Translations under genes and position numbers: made by a program | Shown: one piece after another, positions 9,701 through 18,321 of the stretch | Position numbering within the stretch: position 1 is the first letter of the stretch | Layout: each line of letters starts with the position of its first letter | Source: Bin87 sp965204905 | GTDB lineage: Bacteria; Chloroflexota; Dehalococcoidia; Lucifugimonadales; UBA3495 | Direction of reading: 5' to 3' | Assembly: GCA_965204905.1 (NCBI GenBank) | Contig: OZ242042.1 | Span: 992,001 to 1,056,000, forward strand | Length of the DNA: 64,000 nucleotides | Notes under the pieces: generated by a model | The model's database searches: none | What the model was told of the DNA's origin: nothing | The model's input: the letters and a program-made list of their open reading frames with translations, nothing else

Positions 9701-12452
9701 GCGGCGTGAGCGTGAAGTCGTCGTCGTAACCGACGCTGGGGAAGATGTCGACTTCGAGCCCGGCGGTTTCTTCGATGCACAATTCGACGTCACCCGCTGA
9801 TTCGCCTACGGTTTTGCTTCCCGTCTGATTGTCCCACTTCGGGACAACTTTCTGGTTCGTGCGCTCAAACAGCTCCTTCACCGTTAGGAGGTTGAGGTAC
9901 GGATACGACGTTTCTCCGGTCCTGCATTCGAGCGGATTGTCGTGATCATTCCATCCGGGAGTTGCGTAACACTCACCGTAGTCCGACCTGGCCTGCTGGT
10001 ACTCGTCTCGGTCGATCAACCCATCCCCATTCCGGTCGTAAACCAGTGGATTGAAGGATGACCGCACGGACACGAGGAACCTCTGCTGGGCCATGCCGCC
10101 CTTACCGTCGTTGACCGCAACGGTTATGGTGGCGTTCCCCGGCGTGTCTTTTGCGACCACGTAAATGTGGCTGTATGGCTGGCTCCTCACCTCAGCATGA
10201 GCCACAAATGGGTCGGACGAGGTGAGGGTGTACGTCAGAGCGTCGTTATCAGGATCATCGAACACCCCGGCGGGTCCGGCCAGAGGGGCAATTCTTGCAA
10301 AGTTTGCCTGCTCCAGCGGATGCGGCTGAGCATTGCTGCCCTGGGGAATACGGGCCACCAGATTGAGGTCCGGCAGAGCATTCGTGATCACCGGCACCCC
10401 GTTGGGTGTCTCTTCCCACTTGACGGTCTCGCTGGCGTAGCCCAGCTCGTTGATGGCGGTCACGTCAAAGCGAGAGCACGCGCTCTTGGACATTTTCAGA
10501 TGGAACGTATTTATGGGCGGAAGGTGCAGGCGCACATGGCCATTATCAACCGACCACAGATCATGCTTATCACGAGTGACGTTCGAGGTGAAGCCATAAC
10601 CTCCACACATGCCCTCAAAGCGGTATCGCACGATGGGACTGCCGCCGTTGTTAGCGGGAGGGCTCCACCAGACGTCGTACCCACCGGTTGTCCGAACGGT
10701 CAGGCTCTGCGGCGGAGTGGGCGCCCTTACTGCCGCCGCAAACGTGGCTTCGGCATCTGACCTGACCGTCGAGTCGTAGGGCGGAGGCCCGTCCGTGGGA
10801 TCACAATCCGCACATACGCCGTACGCAGTGATGCGCACGTTCATCAGACCTGATTCGGGCAATTCTACGTGCTCTCGTCCCACGGATACTCGCCGGTCTC
10901 CATCCCAACGGATGTGTTCATCTCGCACGTAGATTGCGCCCAAGACATACACTTCGTACCTGATGCGTTCCGACTTTTCGAAGCGCTCACACCAATTGGC
11001 CGGGCGCTCCGACAATGGGCGGACGATGAACAGATCCTCCCTTTGATCAGGCCGGCTCATCAGGTAGTTTTTCATGGCCTCGGTCGGCACGAATGTCACC
11101 AACCGCGCACCATCAGAGCCTGGGGATGCCGATTGCAAATTACCCAAAACCCATCCGAGGTCGGGGTCAATCATAGACATCCATTCGTTTTTCGGAGCAT
11201 GGTCGAATATCCAGTCCCGCATGGCTGCAGAGAACCACCCGCAGACATGACCACCGTTCCAGGTCGGCGCGTCCCATTCGACCACCCACCGGCTCTGCGG
11301 GTCATCCCCGCGCGGTTGCGTGATGCGGATGTTCCGCACCGGCGTCGGGTTGGCGGACTTGGGCTCGTACTCGGACACGTAGGGGAAAGACCACTGACCC
11401 CATCCGTCCTCGCTGCGGGACCGCACGCGGAACTCGTACTGAGCGTTTACTTCCATGGTGTATGTGGAAGTATCGACGACGGCCCAATTGTTGGGGCCAG
11501 TCGAACTCACCGCCGTGATGTCGCTCCACGCCGTGGTCGAGCCCTGCTTGCGGTATTGCCATTCGCTTTCGAGAACGGTCACACCGTCCGTGTCGGCGCG
11601 CCAGGACAGATAAGCCACGTCGAACGGCAGCAACGGGCTCCAGTCAGTCTCGGCGCCCTCCGGAGCCACGGCTGACCCGTTGATTTCGCCAAATGCGAAT
11701 GCTACTTCGTTCGGCGATCCAGGCACAGTAACCCGCGCAATCGCGTTGGCACTCTGCCCGCCCAGGTGCGGGCGAACACATACTTCAGCTGGCCCATGGG
11801 CACGGCCCCATTCGATCTTCACGCTCGCATCCGTCACGTCATAAAGATGCTGACCAGCATCGGCTTTGCAGTCGTCGCCCAAATTCACGTAGTATCCCGC
11901 GTACTCCGGGTCGCTCGGGGCGGTCCAGGACACGATGACGTTGAAGTTGTCATCCTCGGGGAATGTGATCGCCAAATTGGTCACGCTCGGCCACGTCTCC
12001 GTAGCGAGAGAGACCGTCTCTGACCACTCGGACAGGCCGTTGGCGTCATTCTGATCGTAGAACCGCGTCTGCACCTCATATGTGCCGGCTGGCAGGTTCC
12101 GGATCTCCAGATGGCCGTCGACGTCAGTGCGGCGACTGCCGCGCCGGGTGTTGGCGTTGTGGTCAATGTAGTCCCATTCCTGCCACTCCGTCTCGCCGGT
12201 CAGCCGCCATCGGGTCTCGACCAGAGTATTGGACTCCGGCATATTGCCGACCGCGACAATCAGGCACCCGGTGTCGCAGGAATGCAGCGCGATCTCTGGC
12301 CTGGCTGGAGTACCTGCATCGCCTTGGGCCTGGCCCACACCCGGGAGCGCAAGCATCACGAGAGCCACAATCCCCAGCACTGCCAGCGCTACCGCCGGCG
12401 CCGGCCGGGCTGGCAGCGATAGTCTCTTCCTCATCATGTTCATCGTGTTCAT
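6711..12452 (-). CDS. Giant secreted FnIII / Ig-like / Calx-beta protein with EF-hand
   Basis: 1913 aa. The N-terminus has a signal peptide (MRKR followed by a long Ala/Leu/Val core, cleavage near GVGQA, residue about 42). The first 700 residues are FnIII-like repeats with aromatic WxA/WxxP strands. A calcium-binding loop of the EF-hand/dockerin kind (DRNGDGLIDRDE) lies near residue 810. A Calx-beta-like module follows at about 895-975. Several Ig-like/cadherin-like modules of the NNAPT...DADxDxLT...DxFxVTV type fill about 1070-1700, and one linker holds a run of seven Gln encoded by CAG/CAA repeats. Two FnIII domains end the protein. There is no anchor. AAGGAG lies 11 bases before the first of three near-N-terminal ATG codons, so the start could be a few residues later. 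Probable extracellular adhesin or matrix protein; binding partner unknown. Confidence 0.85.
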   Translation of the reverse strand: MNTMNMMRKRLSLPARPAPAVALAVLGIVALVMLALPGVGQAQGDAGTPARPEIALHSCDTGCLIVAVGNMPESNTLVETRWRLTGETEWQEWDYIDHNANTRRGSRRTDVDGHLEIRNLPAGTYEVQTRFYDQNDANGLSEWSETVSLATETWPSVTNLAITFPEDDNFNVIVSWTAPSDPEYAGYYVNLGDDCKADAGQHLYDVTDASVKIEWGRAHGPAEVCVRPHLGGQSANAIARVTVPGSPNEVAFAFGEINGSAVAPEGAETDWSPLLPFDVAYLSWRADTDGVTVLESEWQYRKQGSTTAWSDITAVSSTGPNNWAVVDTSTYTMEVNAQYEFRVRSRSEDGWGQWSFPYVSEYEPKSANPTPVRNIRITQPRGDDPQSRWVVEWDAPTWNGGHVCGWFSAAMRDWIFDHAPKNEWMSMIDPDLGWVLGNLQSASPGSDGARLVTFVPTEAMKNYLMSRPDQREDLFIVRPLSERPANWCERFEKSERIRYEVYVLGAIYVRDEHIRWDGDRRVSVGREHVELPESGLMNVRITAYGVCADCDPTDGPPPYDSTVRSDAEATFAAAVRAPTPPQSLTVRTTGGYDVWWSPPANNGGSPIVRYRFEGMCGGYGFTSNVTRDKHDLWSVDNGHVRLHLPPINTFHLKMSKSACSRFDVTAINELGYASETVKWEETPNGVPVITNALPDLNLVARIPQGSNAQPHPLEQANFARIAPLAGPAGVFDDPDNDALTYTLTSSDPFVAHAEVRSQPYSHIYVVAKDTPGNATITVAVNDGKGGMAQQRFLVSVRSSFNPLVYDRNGDGLIDRDEYQQARSDYGECYATPGWNDHDNPLECRTGETSYPYLNLLTVKELFERTNQKVVPKWDNQTGSKTVGESAGDVELCIEETAGLEVDIFPSVGYDDDFTLTPHVLPYTEQGEQQWCATVTVTDDSSYEPHETIAFLVIGELDDGTKVGGYATLKILDNDGSPVKVAPLDLEIVAGQTATYTVSLSSRPAGEMIVEAAAPTGMTVTPRSRLIHPHLWERPVTFTVSSSNAGTGVISNTVTPVGGSVAYGTAQVRVSVLAQQRQSPVNHAPTVASPIADIDDLSAGDNRLVLLASVFSYDGNGELEIRAGSNDPAKATVTVSPDYSSLTVTGVSAGTATIGVTAQDPDGDLATDEFDVTVVGPGQQQADPPKSQGKGSAPETQGPEPTNVQVAGADGSVTVSWDVSPFYYKGREIGSERIKHALRWWIGTGWANPRGTNAIGRNDGIHVANGVTSHTISGLTNGIGVEVHVRAFFGSNYTEAAINRGESSTSSTWVKAVGTPQVPNNAPTISNAIDDETIVNESGTYQVLLTGVFADADQDTLTITAKSSDTAVATAAISQNTLTVTAKKRGTTTITVTASDGKAKVSDAFTVTVKGAPVVATAFRDITGLEIGDTRTVPVSSAFSDPDGDALTYIARSSSTSVVVINVSVDGTSSSTVVAMAAGTATITVTPEDSDGNSVSDSFDVTVNAVQQQQQQQHDPPPKAEPPNNAPTVASAIPDATIVNESGTHRVSLSGVFADADEDSLTITATSSNEQAATVSVSADYATLTASAQSRGTATITVTANDGQSGTVADKFDVKVKATPTVAAAIPDMLDLVAGVVPDFIDLSEDGSGSDVQVPGGVVDLSQVFRDADGDDLTYSVNSADIAVATVTELLGFLSIVPDTAGTATVVVTAEDSDGNSTTDSFDIQVLNPPGPVTNLSLSATFDSVTVSWDTPTTGGTPDGYIVHIGREGGGDGATKRPGKDATSITFNGLNSGSTYKVWARAQNADGKGERVRDEITLPDAPAPGAVLNLNVSADAGNVTVSWQAPQTGGAPDGYIVHISPEDGGKGRTKTPKAKKTQVAFKNLEVGRTYQVWVRAQNEAGKGERVHATITLPE

Positions 12453-12701
12453 TGCTGCGGCATCTCCTTGCGGGTCGAACTGCGGGCTGGATGTCCGCAG
12501 CTCGAATCCGATGTGGGGCGGGAACGTCCCGGTTGTTTTCCGCGGGTTTATGCGGGACGATCAGGGACCGTTGACCCGTCTGCGGATAGGTTTCTTTGGT
12601 TAATTCGCGGGCTGGCCTCATCTTTTTGCCGGCCGGCAGGTGCGGACTGGACGCAATGGTCCGTTTCTAACATGCACCATCAAAAGTGCTTTGCAGGTAG
12701 T

Positions 12702-12722
12702 CATACCTCCGATATGCGTGTG
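12702..12722 (-). promoter_or_regulatory. Upstream element shared with the delta-60 gene
   Basis: CACACGCATATCGGAGGTATG on the minus strand, about 250-270 bp before the 1913-aa ATG, matches the element at 6468-6487 upstream of the delta-60 gene in most positions. Either a shared regulator site or a shared promoter region. No convincing -10/-35 pair could be placed. Confidence 0.4.
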
Positions 12723-12782
12723 GTATTATGTAATGTTGCCGTTAGCGTGTTTGACGAGCAGGGTGCTGAGCGTCGGTTCAGC

Positions 12783-12828
12783 AAAAAGCGTCCCCGTCGG
12801 CGGCGTGGAATACGCCGGACGGGGACGC
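12783..12828 (-). terminator. Strong minus-strand intrinsic terminator
   Basis: Outer arms GCGTCCCCGTC and GACGGGGACGC are perfectly complementary, an inner CGGCGT/ACGCCG stem extends the hairpin, and five T follow on the minus strand. It is about 330 bp upstream of the 1913-aa gene and nearly 1 kb past the last recognisable minus-strand gene to its right, so the transcript it ends is unclear. Confidence 0.8.
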
Positions 12829-13810
12829 GTGTCACATTGGCCGGATTACAGGCCGCTAGCCGGTGCGCGTATTGAGTCGCGCGACATTTTCGTTGGTGCG
12901 GGTCCTGTTCGAGCCGGTCCAGTAGTGGGGCAGTAGCCTGGCTGGCGTTGCGTTATTGTGTACTTCGCTACTGGCAAGCTGCCTACGGAGGCGCGAGACG
13001 CTGGCTGTACTCGGCGCGCTTGCGGACCTGGGTTTTGCCCGTCAGATTCGCGGGCGGCGTTACCGCTGTGCTCGGTGCGTCTGCGGCCGGTGGACCAGGT
13101 TTACTGGTTGAGGTTTACCGCCTGGGGATTGCTTGCGGGATCCCCCGCTGGCGGTGGAACAGGAGGACGGCGGCATTGGCGTTGCCGGCGGGTCCGGTAT
13201 TCCGAGGGATTGCTCCGGTTCGGGTAGCCTGATTTCCACCATGGGCGCGAAAATCGCGCCGTTTTCGTGAAAATGGCTTGTGGGATGCCACCCCGGCCCG
13301 TTTCGCGCCGATTTGGGCGGTTTCTGAAGGGATACGATGGCCCTCTGGTGGCTGGGCCATCCTAAAAGCGGGCGTTTTGGCCCAATTCGGCGTTGACGAC
13401 GCCGGCGGCGTGGTGGGCGCCGGTTACGCGCTGGCCGTCTGCTGCTGTTCCGGGACGTGTAACCCGCGCTGCCGGATCATCGTTGCCCGACGGGATTCTC
13501 CGCAGCGGTTGTCTCCTGGGGATGCCTGGGCCTCGTAGCCGGTGCAGCGCCGGCGTGGCAGGGGTTGTCCTGGGCGCTGCTAATGACGGTAACGATGGCC
13601 CGTGTGGGCGGGTGGGTGAATGGGGGAAGCCAGCAGGTGGCGACGGAGCAAGCGGCCCCGGGGGCGGTGGGTAGTCGTCGAAGGTGTATTCCGCTGCGGG
13701 GCTTGGACCGTGACGCGGTAATCGGCCAGGGCCTGTATCGTCGGGAAGGTTGATCCAATGTGTCTCGGTATAGCGGCATGGTTTTTGCTCCTTGGGCGAA
13801 TGTGCAATTC
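12829..13810. other. Long stretch without a confident gene
   Basis: About 980 bp. Open frames on both strands overlap one another here and translate to arginine/proline/glycine-rich strings with no motif, as expected of GC-rich non-coding DNA. A hairpin GGCGCGA-AAA-TCGCGCC followed by GTTTTC (13244-13266, plus strand) resembles a weak terminator. A minus-strand frame near 13460-13780 contains a short stretch resembling a coding N-terminus but gives no recognisable domain. Confidence 0.5.
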
Positions 13811-14557
13811 TCAGCATTTCCTGCGGTCGTTGAATGCGTCGTCGTAGGTCCCCGCTGGCGCGCCCATTTCGTCCATGCAGCGGCGGCAGAAACGCTTGGC
13901 GGCGTTGACCGGCCCTGCGCAGCGTTCGCAATTCTCGGTGTCCGCTTCGTCCAGGACGTCGCTGGTCTGTTCTGGCCGTCTGGCGTGGCAGGTCATGCAC
14001 CGGGAGTACGCAGCCGGTTTGCTCATACCGCACGAGCACCGGTTGGTGGGGGAGGATGTGGTAACCATGCCGTCGTTGTCCAGCAATCCTCTGGCCTTGG
14101 CGCATCCGGTGCAGTAGGAGAATTCCGGCTTTCTACCGTCGCCGCATCCCGGGCAGGGAACTTGTCCCGGCTCGATCGTCGCCTGTATGCGCCCGCTCTG
14201 GATGGCGCATCGCTTGCAGGTGGCTTCCCAGGCGATCTTCGCGTTGCCGCAGTCGCACAGGTCGTTTGTGGCGTTGCCCCGTAGCAGCGCGAGGTTGCTG
14301 GTCAGGGTCGCCCGGTCTATGTAACCCTGTTCGTAGGCGCATTCCGGGCAGAGGGGCGAGTTTGCTCTCTTCGGCTTTCCGCAGGGGCAGTTCGGCTGGC
14401 CCCTGTAATCGTCCATCGGTTTCGCGAAGGTCCGGCCCGTTCTCCTCTGTATGGCGGCGGGGAGTGCGCGTTCGGAGCTGCGTATCTCGGAAAGCAGGTC
14501 GTCAAGCCGGGAACCGTCGTTGTCGTCTTTGCGGGCTCGCTTGTTCTTGCTGGGCAT
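13811..14557 (-). CDS. Protein with five zinc-ribbon (CxC/CxxC) units
   Basis: 248 aa from the ATG at 14557 (MPSKNKRARK); the frame is open further upstream, but this start fits an AAGG site and a basic N-terminus. Five paired-cysteine units are visible: CPCG...CPEC, CDCG...CKRC, CPGCG...CTGC, CSCG...CMTC and CERC...CRRC, spaced about 35-45 residues apart. This is a tandem array of short zinc ribbons likely to bind nucleic acid or other proteins. The first 60 residues are charged and probably disordered. No enzymatic domain is seen. It lies downstream of the pRiA4b ORF-3-like gene on the same strand with a 268-bp gap. I do not recognise a named family. Confidence 0.7.
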   Translation of the reverse strand: MPSKNKRARKDDNDGSRLDDLLSEIRSSERALPAAIQRRTGRTFAKPMDDYRGQPNCPCGKPKRANSPLCPECAYEQGYIDRATLTSNLALLRGNATNDLCDCGNAKIAWEATCKRCAIQSGRIQATIEPGQVPCPGCGDGRKPEFSYCTGCAKARGLLDNDGMVTTSSPTNRCSCGMSKPAAYSRCMTCHARRPEQTSDVLDEADTENCERCAGPVNAAKRFCRRCMDEMGAPAGTYDDAFNDRRKC

Positions 14558-14825
14558 GATGACCTTATCGCCTTTCGCTGCGTGGTGGCTGGCATATTGG
14601 CGACGGCCCATCGCGCCCTCACGCGTTGACCCGGATGTTATGCCGGCGTATGGCTGGGGTCAATCGTCTGACGTCACTCTCCCGAGGCCGTGGTTTCCCG
14701 TGGCTGGGGCCCTGCGCTTGCGTTCTGCTGGAGATGGAGTTGCGTTGCCGTCAGCTTTCGTGGAACGTCCTGTCCCTGAGCGGGGACGCGAGCATCCAGT
14801 GGGTAAGTTGCCCGCGCCTACGGCA

Positions 14826-16334
14826 TTAATGCGGGGTCGCCGTGACCGGCCGTTTCGGTGCCCCGTCGCGCAGGCCTCGCCCCCCAGGGATCCCCGCTTC
14901 GGGTTCATCGTGGGTGTTGTCGTAGCAGCCAATTCCTGCCCGCGGCGAGTTCTGCAGGATGACCATTGGCACGCCCTCCGGTGCGCACTGGTCGCAGAAG
15001 TAGGGCGGCGCCACGATGGGGCCGCCGTGTTCTGGCGGCACGAGGGTGTAGGGGTTTTCGTAGTAACGCCAACCGGCTACCCCGTCGCAGGTGAAGCAAC
15101 GTTCGGGACGCAGGTTGCGGGCGATGACGGTGATGAAGTCGTCGCCGTAGCCCTCGGACGCCTCGGACGTGTTGATGAATTCCGGCAGGTATTGGTACGG
15201 AACCGGGATTGCGCCGAGGCGTTCCAGGTTCAGGCAGGTGGTGTCGCCGTAGTCGAACTCGTGGTGGAAACGCTGTCCGGGAGCGACGGTTTCCTCCACG
15301 GTGTGGATCATGTGCTGCTCGTCGTCGTCCGCCAGGTCGGTGTCGAACAGCGGTTTGTCGCCTGGGCCGGGAACGCAGGCGCTGTACCGGACGTCGCCGA
15401 TTTCGAAGTGGCTCATGTGGCCGCAGCATTCCAGCCACTGGTGGCGCAGGAATTGGTCCAGCTGACGCAGGCTGGTCGTGGGTTGCACGACGAGCACCAT
15501 CCAGTGGCGAAGTTCCTCACTCCGTACCTGGATCAAGATGGGTTGGCTCCTGGCGTAGCGTTCGTCGCAGTCCGGGACGCGGTATCTTCCGGTGACGTGA
15601 TTCATCAAGCAGGCCTGCGCGTGCGCGGCCGCGTCGTCAGCGCGTATGTCTCCACCGCAGACGTGGCACCGCCCTTGGGAATTGTCGGCCTTGGCCGTGG
15701 CCGCTTTGGCGACTTCCTTGAAGGCAGCGTTGGCCTCTTCGATTTGGGCGTGGTCCTTGATCGCCTGCTCGCGTAGTTGGCTTCGGGTCTGGGGGAAGGG
15801 GGGGCGGTCAGGGAGGTCGTCTGCCCTGAGTTCGGCCATGGACTCCCGTGCGCCGTTGAGGAGTTGTTCCAGGGCATATTCCGTCATTTCGATCAGATCG
15901 CCGGTTGGCGGCGTTGCCGCGGCGCGGTCGGCGACGCTCCTGGCCAGATGTGCCATGTGGCCGATGTGGAGGCATGACACATACCATTCCTCGACCCGTT
16001 GGTCGCTGTCTTCCGTCAGGATGGTGGATGCGCTGTGCTCTGTGACCAGTTGGCTGAGGCGTCCATGGGATTCGCTCAGTTGGTTCAAGAGGCGTTGTCG
16101 CTGGGTTTCGCCGAGCAACGCGGCGTGCTCGGGAGCGATGATGGGCAGCAGGTCCATCGTCTTCGAGAGCTGGTCGCGGATGTGGGCTGCTCCCATGAAG
16201 GCGGCGTTGGCGGCGTCGTGGTTGCCCTCGCGGCGGAATTGTCCGGCCATGCGGATCATGCGCTTGCCGTACTCGCCTGACGAGACGATATCCTCGATGC
16301 TCATCCGGGTGTGGTTGAACGTGACTGTTGTCAT
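14826..16334 (-). CDS. pRiA4b ORF-3-like domain protein
   Basis: 502 aa from the ATG at 16334, chosen because AGGAG lies 8-9 bases upstream; longer versions add a proline/arginine-rich stretch without homology. Residues 1-220 are helical and unassigned. A CxxC...C zinc knuckle (CHVCGGDI) lies near 245. From about 285 the sequence matches the plasmid pRiA4b ORF-3 family: a WxxLxVxP-like opening, an LRQLDQFLRHQWLECCGHMS stretch, a FHHEFDYGDTT core, and then a CxxC...CxxC cysteine pair near 415-460. The family is widespread on mobile DNA but has no proven activity. It follows the Uma2 gene, from which it is separated by a clear terminator, so it probably has its own promoter. Confidence 0.7.
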   Translation of the reverse strand: MTTVTFNHTRMSIEDIVSSGEYGKRMIRMAGQFRREGNHDAANAAFMGAAHIRDQLSKTMDLLPIIAPEHAALLGETQRQRLLNQLSESHGRLSQLVTEHSASTILTEDSDQRVEEWYVSCLHIGHMAHLARSVADRAAATPPTGDLIEMTEYALEQLLNGARESMAELRADDLPDRPPFPQTRSQLREQAIKDHAQIEEANAAFKEVAKAATAKADNSQGRCHVCGGDIRADDAAAHAQACLMNHVTGRYRVPDCDERYARSQPILIQVRSEELRHWMVLVVQPTTSLRQLDQFLRHQWLECCGHMSHFEIGDVRYSACVPGPGDKPLFDTDLADDDEQHMIHTVEETVAPGQRFHHEFDYGDTTCLNLERLGAIPVPYQYLPEFINTSEASEGYGDDFITVIARNLRPERCFTCDGVAGWRYYENPYTLVPPEHGGPIVAPPYFCDQCAPEGVPMVILQNSPRAGIGCYDNTHDEPEAGIPGGRGLRDGAPKRPVTATPH

Positions 16335-16413
16335 GCTCTGGATCTCCTGGGATGCCGAAATTTCGGCGGGGCAGTTGGGTTTGGCAGCGTCGCCTGTGAA
16401 CGGGCCACCAATG

Positions 16414-16440
16414 AAAAGCCCGGTCGGCGTGGACCGGGCG
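16414..16440 (-). terminator. Intrinsic terminator after the Uma2 gene
   Basis: On the minus strand GCCCGGTC, a six-base loop and GACCGGGC are followed by TTTTC. It lies about 40 bp past the Uma2 stop and 80 bp before the next start codon. Confidence 0.8.
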
Positions 16441-16476
16441 CAGTGGGCGGTGATGTTGCGGCGCGGCTTGGTCGCG

Positions 16477-17262
16477 TCAGAGGTCCGGGTTGTAGAGCCT
16501 GGTTTCCAGCTCGCGGATGCGGGCCTCGGCGGCGGCGGCGCGGGCTTCGGCAGCCACACGCGCTTCGTGCTCGCTATCGGCGCGTTCGCGTTCGCTGTCG
16601 GCCCGGGCGCGTTCGTTATCGGCGCGGGTGCGCTCGGTGTTGAAGGTGGCGATGTGCTGCTCCGTTCTGGGATCGTACCAGCCCAACTGTCCCTGTTCCC
16701 AACGGAGGATCAGGTTCAGCGCCGCGCTGTGGCCCTGTAGTACGCCGTCGTCCAGTTCATCAATGGGGATGGGCTGGTACACGCCGTCCACCAGCCGGTC
16801 TCCGGCCAGCTTGGCGCCGTGGAATTCTCCCGTCTCGTCGAACCGCCAGTATTCCACGATGCCCAGGGCGGCGTAGTCGTCGCGCTTGGGGCCGGTGTCC
16901 TCGCTGCCCGTGCTCCGGGAGGCCACTTCCAGCACGAAGTCCGGCGGCTTGCCCTGGGCCTGCACGATGTAGCCGTTGTTGTCCCGGTACAGCTGTGGGT
17001 CGACGTCGAAGGCGATCAGGAGGTCGGGGACGCGGCGGGTGCGTCCGCTGGGCAGGCGCCGCTCGGGCATCATGGTGATGAAGCGTTCGGCGGTGACCAG
17101 GGTGGTATCAGGGTTGCCGAGGTGCTGGAGCAGGTGGTGGGTGTTGCCCGGCTGGTGAAGTTGGTCGACGGTGCTCATCTTCTCGTCGTCCTGGCGTTCG
17201 GGAGGATCGGGCAGTCGGAAGCGGCCGGGCGCCGTCCTGTCGGTGGGTTTGGTGGTGGTCAT
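16477..17262 (-). CDS. Uma2-family PD-(D/E)XK endonuclease with coiled-coil tail
   Basis: 261 aa from the ATG at 17262 (MTTTKPTDRT), which has GAGG 8 bases upstream; the long upstream open frame is arginine-rich and not believed. The Uma2 core is visible: RVPDLLIAFDV near residue 80, PPDFVLEVAS near 108 with the nuclease-fold EV, KRDDYAALGIVEYWRFD after it, then a WYDP element. The last 50 residues are heptad-like repeats of ADxERxRADSERERADSE type, a charged coiled coil common in this family. Family knowledge: putative restriction endonuclease (PF05685), abundant in Cyanobacteria and Chloroflexota, function unproven. It is followed by its own terminator. The 73-bp tandem repeat lies 250 bp upstream and may be its control region. 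Confidence 0.85.
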   Translation of the reverse strand: MTTTKPTDRTAPGRFRLPDPPERQDDEKMSTVDQLHQPGNTHHLLQHLGNPDTTLVTAERFITMMPERRLPSGRTRRVPDLLIAFDVDPQLYRDNNGYIVQAQGKPPDFVLEVASRSTGSEDTGPKRDDYAALGIVEYWRFDETGEFHGAKLAGDRLVDGVYQPIPIDELDDGVLQGHSAALNLILRWEQGQLGWYDPRTEQHIATFNTERTRADNERARADSERERADSEHEARVAAEARAAAAEARIRELETRLYNPDL

Positions 17263-17697
17263 GCTGAACCTCGGCGGGCTTAGCGTGGCTGGTTGGGGTT
17301 CTGCCTGGGGATGATGGGGCGGATTATAACTGTGGCGGCAGTGGTCCGGGTAGGACTTGGGCCGGCTGCGATGTTGGCGGGCGGGTTGTGGGACGCGCTC
17401 AGGCGCCCTCTTTTGGCATATTTGTGTGCCGGCAGGGAAATGCCTACTCACCGTCCGACGGGCCGAACCGTGGTGTCTCAGCGCATTGTGGATGCGGCGG
17501 CGGCGGCGCAATGCAACCCTATGGTGGTTATCCTTGCAATGCGCCGGCCCTGATGCAAAGAACCTTGCGGTGCGGGTGTCACAATGCAACCCTATGGTGG
17601 TTATCCTTGCAATGCGCCGGCCCTGATGCAAGGAACCTTGCAATGCGAGTGGCACAATGCAACCTTATGACGGATATCCTTGCAAAGTAGCCACGGG
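17263..17697. other. Intergenic stretch carrying a tandem repeat
   Basis: 435 bp between the Uma2 start and the end of the small FnIII gene. The only structure is the three-copy 73-bp tandem repeat given separately; the rest shows no gene, hairpin or promoter I can defend. Confidence 0.6.
17509..17686. repeat. 73-bp tandem repeat, two full copies and a partial third
   Basis: Copies begin at CAATGCAACC at 17509, 17582 and 17655, exactly 73 bp apart. The first two are almost identical; the third stops after about 32 bp. Each full unit contains several TTGCA/TGCAA words and an inverted pair (ATGCAAGG...CCTTGCA in copy two). It is too long-period and too few-copied for a CRISPR array. It sits upstream of the Uma2 gene. 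Confidence 0.9.
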
Positions 17698-18321
17698 TTA
17701 CTCCGTGTTCGCCCGATGGTTCTGGACGTCTTGCCTGATAGCGGATTGCCCAAGTGGGCAGTGGGCGTTATGAGTTCGGGGCGCCCGTTTCCAGGCGCCC
17801 CGATGCTGCTGGATGCTCAAGCCGGCAGCGCGGCGCCGCTCCTGTTGGGCCGCCGCGCAGTTGTTGCGGGTGCGGTTGTCGGAACCCTCGTCGGCGCCGA
17901 CGGTGTTCTGCGAACCCGCGGTTCCCTGTTGGAAGTAGCACCGGCGGGACGCGCTGCGGACGTCGCCGTTACCCACCGCCTTCACGTCGACGTGATACCA
18001 ATGTCCAGCCTTGAGACCGTTGAAGGTGGCACTCACAGCAGCGGACCCCGGCTGTTCGCGCCCGACGCGCCGGTTGCCGAAAGTCTTGCGCAGCGTGACC
18101 ATGTAATCCACTTGAGAGGCGTCTACCGGCGCCTTCCAGTTGATGATGGCCTGCCTGGGTTCGTCGGCAGAGAGACCCACCGTGAGGTCCCGCACCGGAT
18201 TCATGAGCGTCCGCCCCGTGGCTTTCATGTATGAGGTCTCGGATGAACGACTGACGTTGCACAGCGCCGGCGGGCAGGCGCTGGTCTTCGAACGGGTGAG
18301 GAAGTAGCCGCGTTGCCCCAT
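17698..18321 (-). CDS. Small protein with one FnIII-like domain
   Basis: 207 aa in the longest form; ATG codons at 18228 and 18204 are alternatives, and the domain starts right after the latter. One FnIII-type domain is readable from NPVRDLTVGL through IINWKAPVD, YMVTLRKTF and HWYHVDVKAVGNGD, close in style to the FnIII modules of the giant proteins. No signal peptide is visible. After the domain the chain is basic and low in complexity (QQERRRA, KRAPRTH) and may not be functional. It may be a broken piece of another giant surface protein rather than an intact gene; no good ribosome-binding site supports any of the starts. Confidence 0.45.
   Translation of the reverse strand: MGQRGYFLTRSKTSACPPALCNVSRSSETSYMKATGRTLMNPVRDLTVGLSADEPRQAIINWKAPVDASQVDYMVTLRKTFGNRRVGREQPGSAAVSATFNGLKAGHWYHVDVKAVGNGDVRSASRRCYFQQGTAGSQNTVGADEGSDNRTRNNCAAAQQERRRAAGLSIQQHRGAWKRAPRTHNAHCPLGQSAIRQDVQNHRANTE

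Noticed and set aside
12948..13266. Small plus-strand gene followed by a hairpin with GTTTTC
   Set aside because: Two different frames are equally open, neither has a ribosome-binding site or recognisable domain; the hairpin alone is not enough.
16335..16559. N-terminal extension of the pRiA4b ORF-3-like gene
   Set aside because: It overlaps the terminator of the Uma2 gene and the Uma2 C-terminus, and a good ribosome-binding site supports the internal ATG.
17509..17686. CRISPR array
   Set aside because: The whole 73-bp unit is conserved, with no variable spacers, and only two full copies exist.
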